A stretch of 64,000 bases of DNA from Anastatus disparis. Taxonomy: Eukaryota; Arthropoda; Insecta; Hymenoptera; Eupelmidae. Under the pieces are notes generated by a model. That model did not search any database and was not told where the DNA came from. It saw nothing but the letters and a program-made list of their open reading frames with translations. Position numbers and translations under genes: made by a program. Of the stretch, positions 22,552 to 34,626 are shown piece after piece (the stretch's first letter is position 1; each line of letters starts with the position of its first letter). The DNA lies in assembly GCA_017163975.1 (NCBI GenBank), contig JAFFSR010000249.1, positions 9,812,622 to 9,876,621 on the forward strand, read 5' to 3'.

Positions 22552-24570
22552 ATACCCAGGCGGAAATCACATTCTGAAATAAAAAATTATAAAAAATAAT
22601 AACTGATATTAACAATTTAAAATGTCTAGATTTTGGACTGTAATAAAAGTTTAAAATAGTTATTATTTTTTATTTTTTGTTTTAATTTCTTATTATTTTT
22701 TATTATTTTTTATTAGCTTTTTCAATTTGGAAATCATACGCTAAACCAAACCTAGAATAAAAGTTATTATTAGTTTTTATTTTTTATTATTTTTTATCAG
22801 CTTCTGATTGGCTCATTTGGATTTTATTCGGTGCTTTACCAAGCCTAAAAGGGCTTCTACCTAGAAAATATCTAAATCATCTTGCAATGTTCATCTCAGC
22901 TTTAAATACTCTTCTACAAGATAGCATATCACCACATGAACTAAAGATTTCAAAAATTTTATTAATAGAATTTGTTTTTTATTTTGGTATATTTTTCGGA
23001 GATAAGTATATGTACTACAATGTACATTTACTGTTACATTTAACTGATACTGTCGAGAATTGGGGACCACAATGGACAATCAATACTTTTCCCTTCGAAA
23101 GCCATAATAAAAATTTACTTGAAATGAAGAAAAGTAATTACCACATCGCTAAAGAAATAGTTATTAGACTATTAACTTATCAACAAATTCCACCATTAGA
23201 AACGGAAAGCTTTATTTCTCAAGAAACGAAAGATTTTGTTGATCAACTGAACAGTAAAAGATTAAAGAAAGTAGTAAAAATAGGTGATTGTACACTAGTA
23301 GGATGTGCAAAACGTCACATTCTAACCAAAAAGAAATTTCGTGCCTTCGTTTCTTTATAAATATTAATAAAATTACTGAATGTAAAAAATACAATAAAAT
23401 TATATATCAAAGTTGTAGATACACATCTTGTTATTATTCAAAAGGGGGAAAAAACTAATGATTCTATTTTTCAAACGAAAGATAGTAGATTCGGAATCAT
23501 TAGTTCTATATATTGATTAAATACGACAATAACTGTGATGTCTATATTTTCTTTAAATTATTAAAACTTGTACCGGTTTCATTTGTTAATGACACTGATG
23601 TGAAAGAAGTCATAAATTTAAAAAAATGTTCACTCTTTCATGGCGAAATTCAATGTCTTAAGTATACCATGCTACACCGGCTTTGTATAATAACAAAATG
23701 TAATGATGATTATTATTTAAGCTCAATTTTTAAAGGTGCTCTTGGTCGCTGCATTAATTTAGATTTGATAAGTAAATCGTATTATATGTTAGCGTTGACA
23801 TTGTAAATACAAAATAAAACTTCTTTTATAATTGTAAAATAAGACTTATATTTTTATATAAAAGTTTTTATGTAAAAATAAAAATAAAAATTCTTTTGAA
23901 TCAATTATATCCTTACCTATCTACTTACTTTCAATAATCAAAAACAATTTTTAACAATTTTTAAAATCTAATGAAAAATAATTATAACTTTTTTTATCGT
24001 TTCCTTCAAGTGAACACCTTTAAAATTCAAAAAATTAATAAAAAAATTAATAAAAATTACTAAAAAATAATATTAATAACTTTCATTTAACGTTGGCTTT
24101 ATATGTATATATACCTTCCATACCAAAAAAGATAAAAAAAAATAATAACTGATAATAACTTTTATTCAACGTTTGCTTTATATGTATACCTTCCATACCG
24201 AAAAAGATGATAAAAATAATAACTAATAATAACTTCTATTAACTTTTATAAATAGAAAATAATTATTAGTAACTCTTAGATTGAAAAAGAAAAAAAAAAT
24301 AATAACCGATAATAATTTTTACTTACGGTTTACTTTATGCATATACTTACCATGCTGAAAAAGATAATAAAAAATAATAACTGATAATATCTTTTATCAA
24401 CTGTTATAAATGTAAAATAATTATTAATAACTATTATAAACAGTTATTACAGTCCAAAATCTACACTTTTATAACAAATAATAAAAAATAATAACTTTTT
24501 TTTAAAATTATTTTTCGTTGTATATAATTATTATTAGTTATTAACGGCAGATTATTTCCGCTTGGGTAGG
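22552..24570 (+). mobile_element. CACTA-like DNA transposon remnant
   Basis: Inverted ends read CCCAGGCGGAAAT (22556) and ATTTCCGCTTGGG (to about 24567), bounded by TA. The subterminal block GATTTTGGACTGTAATAA (22633) is repeated inverted near 24445-24462. Between them lie AT-rich repeats of ATTATTTTTTATTA type and a transposase C-terminal region. The element class is inferred from the protein; the ends do not start with the classical CACTA. Confidence 0.6.
22801..23806 (+). pseudogene. CACTA-type transposase, C-terminal region
   Basis: The frame is open from a good splice acceptor (TTTTTATCAG, ending 22800) to 23360. It begins with a WILFGALPSLKGLLP-like block, then LNHLAMFISALNTLL (about 22875), YYNVHLLLHLTDTVENWGPQ (about 23015-23075) and FPFESHNKNLL (about 23089). 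This order is typical of insect proteins related to En/Spm (CACTA) transposases, the region often labelled DUF4218. A second open stretch at 23513-23806 probably continues the same protein after frame breaks. A homologue on the minus strand lies at 30000-31870. The catalytic core is not visible. Confidence 0.6.
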
Positions 24571-24812
24571 TAATTAAAATATGCATTCTAATGAAATAGC
24601 GTAAAAAATTGATGATCTAATGAAATAGCGTGAAAAATTGATGATTTTTATATGCTTAAAAAATTGACAAATATGTAGTAATTTTCAATAAAGCATAACT
24701 TTTGAACCGCTGAAGTATTTTTAATGTAATAGAGATTAAATTAAAGCATTTAATTTGCACTTTATTTCATTCCACATGTATTTTTTTATAAGAGTTTTAG
24801 TTGTTTGGGTTG

Positions 24813-25061
24813 ATCGGGTTTTAGCTTCAACTCGAACTGTAAAAGCTAAACAAAATAACTGAAAAGAGTTTTACATCGAACTTGCTATATTTTTAGTTAC
24901 TAAATCGAAGATTAATTAAGAACTAAATGAACTGTTTGTGAATATATAACAAATTTCGTATTTAATTTGTGCTTGAAAGAATTCCAAATTGATTTTGGTG
25001 CGTGTATAATCCACAAACATTTTCATTGCTGAGTTATTTTCATTTTAAAGATTATTGATTG
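24813..25061. repeat. Diverged direct repeat, unit 1
   Basis: GGTTTTAGCTTCAACTCGAA and the following ~90 bp (24818-24910) recur in diverged form at 25390-25480. The MITE at 25064-25292 lies between the two copies. Confidence 0.5.
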
Positions 25062-25063
25062 TA

Positions 25064-25292
25064 GGGTCAATCAGCCGGTAAATGGACACCTCCAATAAAT
25101 GGACAAAATTAAAGATAAGTCTTGAACATTCGGTTTTCTTATATGTAACTAATCTTCTGCATGTAGAGTAATTACATTGCAAAATTATAGTGCAATAAAA
25201 ATTTTTAATTATTAAAATACTATTAATTTGACAAGACTTCGAAAAGTATCCATTTACATCGATTAAGCGTCCATTTACCGGCTGATTGACCC
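25064..25292. mobile_element. TA-flanked MITE with long perfect ends
   Basis: The first 24 bases, beginning GGGTCAATCAGCCGG, are exactly mirrored at the end (CCGGCTGATTGACCC). TA is present at 25062-25063 and 25293-25294. The 229-bp AT-rich body has no frame. It fits a Tc1/mariner-type nonautonomous element that inserted fairly recently, since its ends have not diverged. Confidence 0.85.
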
Positions 25293-25546
25293 TAACATAT
25301 CATCTATTTAGATTATAAAACATTTGTAAGTATGTACGTGAACTATATTCGGAACAAATGAACCTCCGTCATATTCAGACTTGATTGGATTTTAGCTTCA
25401 ACACAAAATGAAAAAGTTTAATTAAATAATTGAACAACGTTTATCATCAAACTTGTTTAATATTTTTAAAATCTATTAAATAACAAAAACTATTATTAAT
25501 ACTGTAGAATTACAATTTTTTAGAAAAACAAATATAATTAAAATAA

Positions 25547-27287
25547 CCCTGGTAACACAATCTGTTGCAAGCACGATTGCGCAGAACTTGCGTGGTCTGT
25601 TTCCACATTTTAATTCATATCTGCTGAAACTTAATTGCGACTGAAACGTGCGTCAGATTTGTAACAGATTGCCAATCGAAACGTGCGATTCTAAGATAAG
25701 AATAAACACGCAATTTTGCAGCAGAATCGAAGCAGTCTTCCGTAAGAATCTTACAGCAGCACTTTACTCCAGAATTACATAAAAATGACATAAGTTAAGT
25801 GCAATTATATGACGAGAATAAACACGTAAACTTGCACCAGAATCGAAGCAGTCTTCCGTAAGAATCTTGTAGCAGCACAGTTTATAGAATTTCAAAGTTA
25901 ATTAATAGTTCCAAAAATTGAAGTTACTTTATCGAATAAAGATAATACATTGTATTTTAATAAAAAATTTTCACTGTGATCATTATTAAAATTTAACTAA
26001 CGAGAACATGTTTATAAGTTGTTGACAGATTTTAAGAAAGCAAATGTTGAATTGAAAAATTATAACTTATAATTTAATGAAAATATAATAATTTATAATT
26101 GCGATACATTTATTGCATTTCTTCAAACTTTACGTGTTCTTACCACCGATGCCTACACCTATAGGCACATATTGGCTAAAAGAAAAAAAGAAAGAAAGCT
26201 AAAAACAATCAACATATACACAAAGGGGTGGGCGCTGATGTTATAGTATAAAATTATATACATGTAGACATTAGGGAGAAGAGAGGAGACCATTGCAGCC
26301 AACTGTCAAATATAAAAAACGTAGATGAAAAATTTTTATAATATCTAAAAAATGTTTTAAATAAATTTCTATCAGTAAAAAAAGATAAATATTTTGGTTC
26401 TACATGCATACGTAATTCTGTAGTAAAGTTTTGTCGCAAGATTCTTATGCGAGATAGCTTCAAGTATGCTGAATGCTCGCGTGATTATTCTTATGATAAG
26501 ATTGCATTTAACTTTTGTCTCTCTGAAGTAATCTTAGCGCAAATCTGCTGCAAGATTTTCACATAAAACTGCTTTGATTTTGCTGCACATTTGCGTGTTT
26601 ATTCTCATCATTAAATTATACTTAACTTTTGTCATATTTATGTAATTCTGGGGTAAAGTGCTGCTGCAAGATTTTTAAGGAAAACTGTTTCGATTCTGCT
26701 GCAAGTTTACGTGTTTATTTTCGTAACATAATTGCACTTAACTTGTGTCATTCTTATGTAATTATGGGGTAAAGTGCTGCTGCAAGATTCTTACGGAAGA
26801 CTGCTTCGATTCTGCTGCAAGTTTACATGTTTCTTCTCGTCATATAATTGTACTTAACTTTTGTCATTCTTATGTAAATCTGAGGTAAAGTGCTGCTGCA
26901 AGTTTCTGATGCAAGACTGTTTCGATTCTGTTATATGCTTGTGTACTTATTACGATTCGCAGAACAGCACTTGACCATTTTCAATTCTTACGTAATTGTG
27001 CTGCAAAACTTTGTCGGGAATTATTTACTCAATTTTGTTGCTAGTCTCTGTAATAAGTTTTTTCCGCAAGTTTACTGCAAAATATCTTCAAGATTCTGCG
27101 CATTCTCTCCGTTCCGTAGATTGCACTTCCTCTCTGCCAGAAACGTGTAATTCTGTTGCACTTACCTGCTGTTATTTTTTTCCATAAAAAACCCTATGAA
27201 ATGCGGAAACAGACAGCACATGTTCTGCTGCAGTTTTTTGATTTTCAAGAAAATTGCAGCAAAATTGCGTTGACCATGTTACCAGGG
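25547..27287. mobile_element. CCCTGGTAA-ended element with inverted minisatellite arms
   Basis: Ends CCCTGGTAACA and TGTTACCAGGG are flanked by AA. A subterminal CTGTTTCC(A/G)CATTT block is inverted on both sides (about 25597 and 27197-27213). The right half holds about four tandem units of ~117 bp, each with GCTGCTGCAAG and CTGCTTCGATTCTGCTGCAAG (near 26540, 26657, 26774 and 26890). The left half holds two units of the same repeat in opposite orientation (25700-25885). No transposase frame was recognised. Confidence 0.7.
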
Positions 27288-27399
27288 AAACTATATATGA
27301 AATCTAAAACTTAAAAATTATTAATAACTAATTATAATCTTAAAATCTAATTATTTTAAATAAACGGAGGGCAGATCAGCATGTATCATTTCACGCCAG

Positions 27400-27490
27400 A
27401 GTTTGCTCGATGCAGTTTTGGTCTAGTTCGTATTGTACGCGCCTTTCCTTTTGGGTGCGCGAGTTCAAATCTCGGTCAGGACCACTTTTT
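27400..27490 (+). ncRNA. tRNA-like sequence (SINE head or tRNA pseudogene)
   Basis: An A-box-like TGGTCTAGTTCG (27418) and a B-box-like GAGTTCAAATCTC (27463) are spaced as in a tRNA, with a stem CGAG/CTCG around TTCAAAT. A T-rich run that could stop RNA polymerase III follows. A matching 5' acceptor strand is not evident, so this looks like a tRNA-derived SINE head or a decayed tRNA and not a functional gene. Confidence 0.45.
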
Positions 27491-29990
27491 CTTTTTTAAT
27501 TTTTTTATTGTTTTAACATTTTTTATTCCTTTTTTTATTTATAAATTTCAAATTTTCAATTTTTTTCAAATAAAAAATTTTTTGAAATAAATTATTTTTT
27601 ATACGTAGCAATTAAAACTAATCATAAATAAATAATAGTGATGATTATTTTATAATATTATAGTTTAATTTATTGATGATAGATTTTATAAAATTTACAT
27701 AATAACTAAATTAAATTATCCTTTTGATTTTCCGCGTAAAAAAAAATTCGTATTGTCAAGATATTGGTGAAACAATATTCAATATTTCGCATTTATTTAA
27801 AAATCTATTGGCAAAATTTTTTTAATATTTCACCATCAATCCCTTGGGCCAAAACACACATTATTCCCGCATATTGGAAATAAATTGAATATTGCTGATA
27901 TATAGGATATTGCTATATTAATATGTATAATGATAAATAATTTCAAATAAACAATCAAAGTTTTACCACATTTAATTGAAAAATTTTTAACTTTTTTAAA
28001 TTTCATATCTATAAGGTATACAATATGGGTTTAAAATTTAACGTTATTTCATAAAAACCTTTTTATTTATTTTCTATCATATTGGCAGGTTCTATAATGT
28101 AACAGGCATCACAATCTACCATTCTTATATAAAAACAAACATATTGTAACGTTTTAATATTAATAGCTTGTAATGTGGGAATTTGTTCCCTATCCCACAG
28201 TTACTATAATTTCAACTCTGCAGTGTAACCTCTGAATAAGTATCAATTTAATTATTACTTTCTTTGACTTTACTCTGAATATAAACTATGAATTTATTAG
28301 TAATCAACTATCTCGGGTGGATTCTAATCGGGTCTTTGTAGGGAACAATGACGAAACCACCGATGTAAACCAGCAACAAACAATTTGGATATTTTATAAC
28401 AACACAATGTTAATAAACATTTAAATAACACTGTTAAGTAAAATACAAGAAAGAAGTAATTTTCCCTCTATATTTATATAAGTAAATTTAACATCTTAAT
28501 TACCCGACAATTTTTCGAAATTGTGTAAAGTGTAAGAAATTTGTGTGACTAAAAACTCTGGCTCGACTTAATAAACTTTTCGATCAATTATAATTAAATA
28601 AAATCAAATTGAACACGTGAAGTTAATATTAAGTTTAATAATGGCGGCTAAACCGACGCTAACTATGACGAGCAAAACGGCGACGCGCACTGACTCTAAG
28701 TTTTCACTTAATTAATATGTAAGATGGAGGACTCACCTTAATGATCAAAGCGTTACTCTCCAAAAATACAAAAACTCCAAAATTCAAAATCTCCAACCCG
28801 AATTTTCCTTTGCTCTTTTAAACAAACTTCTCATTTCTCTCGAAAAATGCAAAAATTGGCAAAATGGCAGGTGGTAAAATGGCACGATGGTAGTGTAGTC
28901 TCTCTAATGAATCTCAAACCAGATAAAGTGGAGTCAAAACTCAAATAATGGCTCAGCGAGCAGCACAAGAAAAAATCCAACAAGTGTAACAACCAAGATC
29001 CAATAGAGAAGTGTGTTGACGGAGCGTCTTTTCTCAAAGTCCTTCCTCTTCATCCCTTCTTTAATCGATTACATCATAAATAGAATAATGGTTGATTGGT
29101 TATTAATCCTTTCCGTAATTGTTATTTGTCAATTACAAAGGATGTTGACTTATAACCAATCAACACCTTTCTTTTTAGTGGCTTCTTTGATCTTAGTGCC
29201 CTTTATATCTCGCGTGCTCCATTTAAATTTATATTAAGAATGCTCCATATACTAAGTCTTGATAATTCTGCATGCAATTGTATTACTATCTCTCTCCAGC
29301 GCTCGATTTCTCCTATCTTCTGTCACTCTCGCTCTCGATTTCACGTATCTCCATATAAAAGACTTACACTGCTTGATATTCTTACAATTGCCCATGTATG
29401 ATATTTATTCTACTGCTATTTCTACAATTACCCATGTATGTATGAGCCTGATGTATAAGCTATAGCTGTCTCTCCTTTTTCGCTGATCCTTTACTCTTCT
29501 TACACATGACTCGATTTCTGTCTCGAGTCGGTCACTTACCGACGCTTCCTCTTTACTCTCGAGCATGTGTTACTAATGTTCCACGTCGTTTCCTGGTTTC
29601 GCTCGTCATCGCGTACCGCGAGTGTATTGTGCGTATATACCTATACACCGGTGTGTGTGTGTGTGTGTGTGTGTGTGAGTGTAAGTGTACAGGTGACAGT
29701 GCCGCGGTGTGCACGTCGTCATCAAGAACATAAGATGGCGACGCACAAGAGCACTATCACAGGTTATATTGACATGTGTATTCTCTTCTGTTTATGTGTT
29801 GCGTGCACTAGTGTTATGACGTTACAGCCTTCACCGTAGCTCAACTCCTAGTGCACTATGAAAAACTGATGGTGACTGTGGTTTTTCTTTCACCACGTGT
29901 TCTGATTTGAGGTTAGGTTCCCCTTTCTCTACCGGTAAGTCGTCTGCTTTCAGTAATTCTCATGTTCCTCAAAACAAACAAAAATACAAC
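27491..29990. other. Gene-poor region, unassigned
   Basis: 27491-28600 is AT-rich with nothing supported. 28620-29930 is richer in GC and has short frames, a (GT)n run (29650-29680) and a hairpin (GTTGATTGGTTAT near 29090 with ATAACCAATCAAC near 29152). A 34-codon frame starts at an AAGATGG context at 29733. None is convincing as an exon. This is the least repeat-like part of the window and the likeliest place for an unrecognised host UTR or promoter. Confidence 0.35.
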
Positions 29991-29999
29991 TGATTAATT

Positions 30000-31870
30000 T
30001 ATTTAATTAAGTTAATTAATAATCAGTTCAGTAAGTGCATCTCGGCTCATATAAGCTTTAACAGAATCACTTTTTTCTACAATTTGATGTATAAATTTTA
30101 TATTAGTATTTCTAATATTTACCTTAAAAGGAATGATTGTAATACAATTGCTTTTTTTACAATTGCTTTGTACATGGGCGCACAGTTATAATTAGTTTTG
30201 CAGTTACATGACATTTTTATAAAAAATTTTATTTCTCCAAAATATTTTTTTTTTCTGTTACATATTTTACATAAAAAGATTTTGTTGTAATATTTTTGCA
30301 TAAAGTAGATGTGTATAATACATTATCTTTTAATAATTTTTTACAATATAAATGTTTTAATTGGCAACGTTTCTAATCATAGCGCTTATCTTGTTTGGAA
30401 ATTTTTTTAACAGAATAAGTATATCTACAATTTTAATAGATCCTGAAATAGAAATATATTTTCTCTTTTTAGTATTTGACAAAATCTGATTGCAATAAGA
30501 TGTAGTAAAACTATTTAATATGCATGATTCACTCCTTAGCACTCCTAAATTCATATTCAAAGATACACCTGCATATATTTGTGAATGAGCTGAATTGCTG
30601 CTGTAAACTTAGGCAGACAGTTTTCCTAAGGAAAACATTACATAGTCCAAAGAGGACCACTACGCCTTACGATCTCTGGGAAATTTCTGACGTGATGTTC
30701 ATTAGCTGACATATGTTCCATACCGTAAAAGATTTCGAACCTTGAAACAAATTCTGTTAATGAAACTTCGGCTAAATCAACCATTTCACCTTTGACTATA
30801 GTTTAACAAAGAATATAGATCGATATAACTATTAATTTATAATGGTTGAAATATGTAACTGGTAATATGTCTTGCAAAATTGGCAAGGAATAGTTAAAAA
30901 AAAAACAATTTTCAAATTCTGAAGCTTTCCAGTTAACTAACTAGGAGAGTGCCACATCTTTGGATCATGGATTTTGCTCAAACTTCGGGATATGTTTTCA
31001 GATGACAAAATATGTAAAAGCTAAGGTTATATTACACAAACGCTCAATATTTCCCAAGATACAGGCAATTAAAGAAAATCATTAAAAAAGTTACAAGATT
31101 TTCAAACACTTATAGCTCTTAAGTATCGATAGCTATAAGCTTAAAACTTTTTAAATTAAAGCTGAGCTCAAATCCTTCCGAAATAGCACCTATAGCATAT
31201 CAAAATATTATTTTTTCCTAAAGTTATAGCGAAATAAAGATTGTACTTAATTTCAGCATTTATTATTAATTAATGTTTTAAAAAGAAAATTCAGGCACAA
31301 TCTTTATTACGTTATAACTTTGGAAAAAAATAATATTTGGATATGCTATAGGTGCTATTTCGAAAGGATTGGAGCACAGCTTTAATTTAAAAAAGTTTTA
31401 AGCTCATAGCTATCGATACTTAAGAGCTATAAGTGTTTGAAAATCTAGTAACTTTTTTAGTGATTCTTTAATTGCCTGTATCTAGAGAAATATTGAGTGT
31501 TTGTGACTATAACTTCAGCTTTCTCCATATTTTGTCATCTGAAAACTTACCCCGACGTTTGAGTAAAATATGTGATCCGGAGATGTGGCACTCTCCTAGT
31601 AAGTTTACAGTGATTGAACGCGGACGTCTTTGAATAAATTCTGGTGGTTGGAGTGCTTTTAATCGGCCGTCAATAACATCAACAAACTGTACGATGGAAA
31701 AATCTTTTTTGTCAAACTCTGGATCAAGTTATAGTTCGATTAATTTTTTTGAAACTCCTTCAAAGATATTATGCATAACATCATTTGCATAGTCCAGGGG
31801 CAAATTACATGAGTCGTGGCCGACCGAGGTCCTCGATTCTACCCAGGTTCTTTTTTATATGTTTCGACCT
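30000..31870 (-). pseudogene. CACTA-type transposase remnant, minus strand
   Basis: Read on the minus strand, 31820-31610 encodes a HNIFEGVSKKL then PPEFIQRRPRS pattern. After the foldback insertion (30937-31603), 30930-30560 continues with WKASEFENCFFF, LPILQDILPVTYFNHY and a GPLW motif. 30560-30119 continues as a C-terminal part with FGEIKFFIK and Cys-rich CNCKTNYNCA. The order matches insect CACTA-like transposases and parallels the plus-strand copy at 22801-23806. Many stops and frameshifts are present. The nuclease core is not recognisable, and no ends were found. Confidence 0.6.
30937..31603. mobile_element. Foldback element (CTAGGAGAGTGCC ends) nested in CACTA remnant
   Basis: Arms run from CTAACTAGGAGAGTGCCACAT (30937) and its mirror ending CTCTCCTAGTAAG (31603), and match over almost the whole 667 bp around a centre near 31265. 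The flanks GTTAA and GTTTA look like an imperfect target duplication. The arms contain matching AGCTATCGATACTTAAGAGC blocks. It interrupts the transposase reading frame, so it is younger. Confidence 0.7.
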
Positions 31871-32255
31871 GCTGATTCCGAATTTTTTGGGTAGAAAGTC
31901 TGAAAATGGCGTATTTAATAATTATTAACAATTTTTATAAACAAATTATAAAAATGCGTTTTTTCTAGAAAAAAACAAATTTTATTATACTTTTTAGGTC
32001 ATTTTGAACAAAAAAGGTTCATATGAACATATTGCTAAAATGCACTGAATCGACAGAAAAAAATCGCAAAGTTTAAAAAAACGCGATTTATCATCTGTAT
32101 ATTATAAATATTGCCTTTTTCGTAATACAAAGAATACAAAATTATCATAGTTCTGATGCGATCCGTAGTTGGATGATTGACCTTATATTCAATTTTATTT
32201 TTAAAAATTTTATTTCATATTTAATTGTTTATTGTTATAAAAGTCAAGACATATA
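31871..32255. other. AT-rich spacer, nothing recognised
   Basis: No frame, repeat or terminus was supported between the CACTA remnant and the 3' end of Helitron B. Confidence 0.45.
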
Positions 32256-32371
32256 GTCTTGAGTAACGACTTTCTACACCACCTTACATTTCAAACTAGT
32301 TATTATGATGAATTGCATTCATATATTTAATTTGATTGTATAAATTTTTTAATATTTAAATATAGATTATT

Positions 32372-33568
32372 TTTCCACCAAAACTTTTATCATTACGACA
32401 AACATCCTTTAATGTTTTGTCTACAATTTCTAAAGCTTTTTTGGGAATCATTGATGCTTCGTCCCATATAATTATATCTGTTTGTCTTAATTTTTTTTTA
32501 TCTAAATTAAATTATAAAAATGCACTTTCAATGTTATTTAAATCTAAAGGTAATCCGAAAGTTAAATGACTTGTTAAACCTTTAGGTAATAAAATTGAAG
32601 CTCATTTAATTGTTTATACATTTTATTAAATTTTTTTCTACGAAAATCTATAGTTTCATTATTAATTTCTTAATTTTCTTCAACATACGTTTTACTTGGT
32701 TCTGGTAAACCAAAATTTTCACATGATATATCTTCTAAATTTGATATTTCATTAGTATGTGATAAAGCTTTATTTTCTTTGTTTTCTTTAAAATCTTCTG
32801 TAAAAAATTTTTTATATTTGTCCCAAATAATTTTACCTTGAATATTTTCACATAATAAAAAACATGCAAAAAATTTACGTCATTGTATTGGTAACATAAC
32901 TTGACATGCTTCTTCAAAAATATAATAGATTTGATTTTCATGTTCAATTAAATTCATTGCTAAAGCTGTTTCTTTATAAGTATTATAAGTTATATTTTCA
33001 TGAGTTCGTAAATTGATATAAGATGTTGCACCTTTTATTTTGTTTGATATTAATTTAAAAAAAAAACGTTCACTATCTTTTTGAGATACTACATTTTATC
33101 TACCAATAGCTATGCGTTTTCTATTCTTTGATCGTTTTATCCAAGATTTCGTATTATGATTGAAAATATAATATTGTGGTATATTAACATATTTGATTTT
33201 TTTAGAAAAATCATCTTTTTTATTTAAATTGAACCATGCAGTTGATGTTGTTTGTTATTTATTTAATGCTGAATGTATATCATTTTCATCGAAAATTATT
33301 CTTTGTTGATTTTTTGTATGAATGCTTAATCTTATTATGGAATGACTCCTACCGCATAATGGTAATTCTTGTAATCTCCATGCTGCTTCCATCGGGCTTA
33401 AATATCTACCATCTATAAATTGAGTTATTTCATCATAGACATCATCTTTATTATTTTCTTCAATTTTACTTTGCTTTATCTTACAATATGCCTCATTTAC
33501 TCCTTTATAAATACAATCATAAATATATTTAATACTTTGTATTGATACACAAGGTTCAGTATTAATAT
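32372..33568 (-). pseudogene. Helitron B Rep C-terminus and helicase N-terminus
   Basis: The minus strand contains, from 33568 down: QSIKYIYDYIYKG; DGRYLSPMEAAWRL (near 33400); the Rep-helicase linker; and a short helicase part ending with IIWDEASM and the KSFGG region near 32372. The Walker A stretch is lost in a deletion near 32605. Stops and frameshifts are frequent. The parallel segment of copy A is 7520-8850. Confidence 0.75.
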
Positions 33569-33674
33569 GAGCAGTATATTCATGTTAAAACTCTCCTCCA
33601 TTATGAATGAATTAAAAATTAGAACAATCTCTGGGAGAGAAGGCCAAAGAAAAAACAAATATTTAAAAACTTTC

Positions 33675-33713
33675 GTTGCAACGTTTCGCCAACAGTTTTG
33701 TTGGCCTCTTCAG
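33675..33713 (-). ncRNA. Hammerhead-ribozyme-like core of PLE 2
   Basis: On the minus strand a CTGAAGA box is followed by a perfect 7-bp stem (GCCAACA / TGTTGGC, loop AAAC) and then GAAACGTTGCAAC. That is the CUGANGA-stem II-GAAA order of the hammerhead. The expected cleavage dinucleotide after the short stem III is GC here, where PLE 1 has GTC, so one key base appears lost. Penelope-like elements are known to carry such motifs near their ends. Confidence 0.6.
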
Positions 33714-33887
33714 GCACCTTTTATTAAAAAAAAAAAAAAAAAAAAAAACAAATTCAATCAATAAATAGTACAATAAATTACAACACACAAACTTCTTACA
33801 AAAGCATACTCACATAGAAAATAATACAAACAATAATTTATACGAGCAAAGCTCGATTGTCAATGTTTAAAGTATAATTTTCGCAGT

Positions 33888-34268
33888 CTATTTATACTGT
33901 GGTTTTCCACCGTTACATATATGTTTATATATTGCTGGTAAGTATTTAATATCAGTTTTCAAATTAATCGTATTATTAACATTTTGAATGTAAAACATTT
34001 CGGACATTCTACGCTTTTTAAAATTACTTTCTCTATCTAAAATTACCGCATTATTCCAATCAAGTTCATGAGAATATTTTTCCATATGTTCAGAGACGAC
34101 AGTGCATTTATTTTTAACATTTTTATGTTCATTTAGACGTTGTTTTAACGAACGTTTTGATTCACCTACATAGCAAGCAGAACAGTCTTTACAATTAAAT
34201 TTATAGACTATTCCGGTTGTATCTTCCTTCTTTAGCGAATCTTTACCTAGTTTAATAACACAATTCAA
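33888..34268 (-). CDS. GIY-YIG endonuclease domain of PLE 2
   Basis: This 126-residue frame holds GIVYKFNCKDC (about residues 19-29) with paired Cys, then ACYVGESKRSLKQRLNEH (about 32-49) with the second motif Tyr and catalytic Arg. A central HMEKYSHELDW follows, then a late RRMSEMFYI with the conserved Glu. It ends in a short basic tail. The domain looks complete. It was separated from its RT by the LINE insertion at about 34390. Confidence 0.85.
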   Translation of the reverse strand: MNCVIKLGKDSLKKEDTTGIVYKFNCKDCSACYVGESKRSLKQRLNEHKNVKNKCTVVSEHMEKYSHELDWNNAVILDRESNFKKRRMSEMFYIQNVNNTINLKTDIKYLPAIYKHICNGGKPQYK

Positions 34269-34626
34269 TTTTTTATTAATCTTAGGTCTAACATTGATAT
34301 TAAATTTTTTAGCGAACTTTTACATTGATTATAAAACCTTGGAACGAGAGGAATAGATATCGTACATACATTAATATTATTGTTTACATTTTTGTTTTTA
34401 TTATTTTATTTTATTTTTATTTTATTTTATTTTTATTAACGGCAAAAACTCCCTTTTAAATAGATATACATTTTTCATGTGCGCAGTAAACATTGCATAG
34501 ATAATTCTGAATACAAAGAAAATAATACATGGTTTTATAATCTAAGGCAAAATAAAATAAAGAAATCTTTACAATATAAAGAAAGAGTAACTGAATAATG
34601 TATACAATTCACTCCAATTCACAAAA

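Larger units (their letters stand above)
22250..24812. mobile_element. Foldback element split by a CACTA-like insertion
   Basis: The left arm near 22430-22550 (CAAACAACTAA to TTCAAAAGTTAT) is mirrored by the right arm at about 24700-24810. Its left end, CTAACAAGGAGAGTTCCCCACC, resembles the end of the foldback element at 30937-31603. A second element (about 22552-24570) sits between the arms. The outer right end could not be found, so this copy is truncated. Confidence 0.5.

Noticed and set aside
29733..29839. 34-codon frame with good start context and a hydrophobic stretch
   Set aside because: Too short, no homology I recognise, and next to a (GT)n tract; not enough to call an exon.
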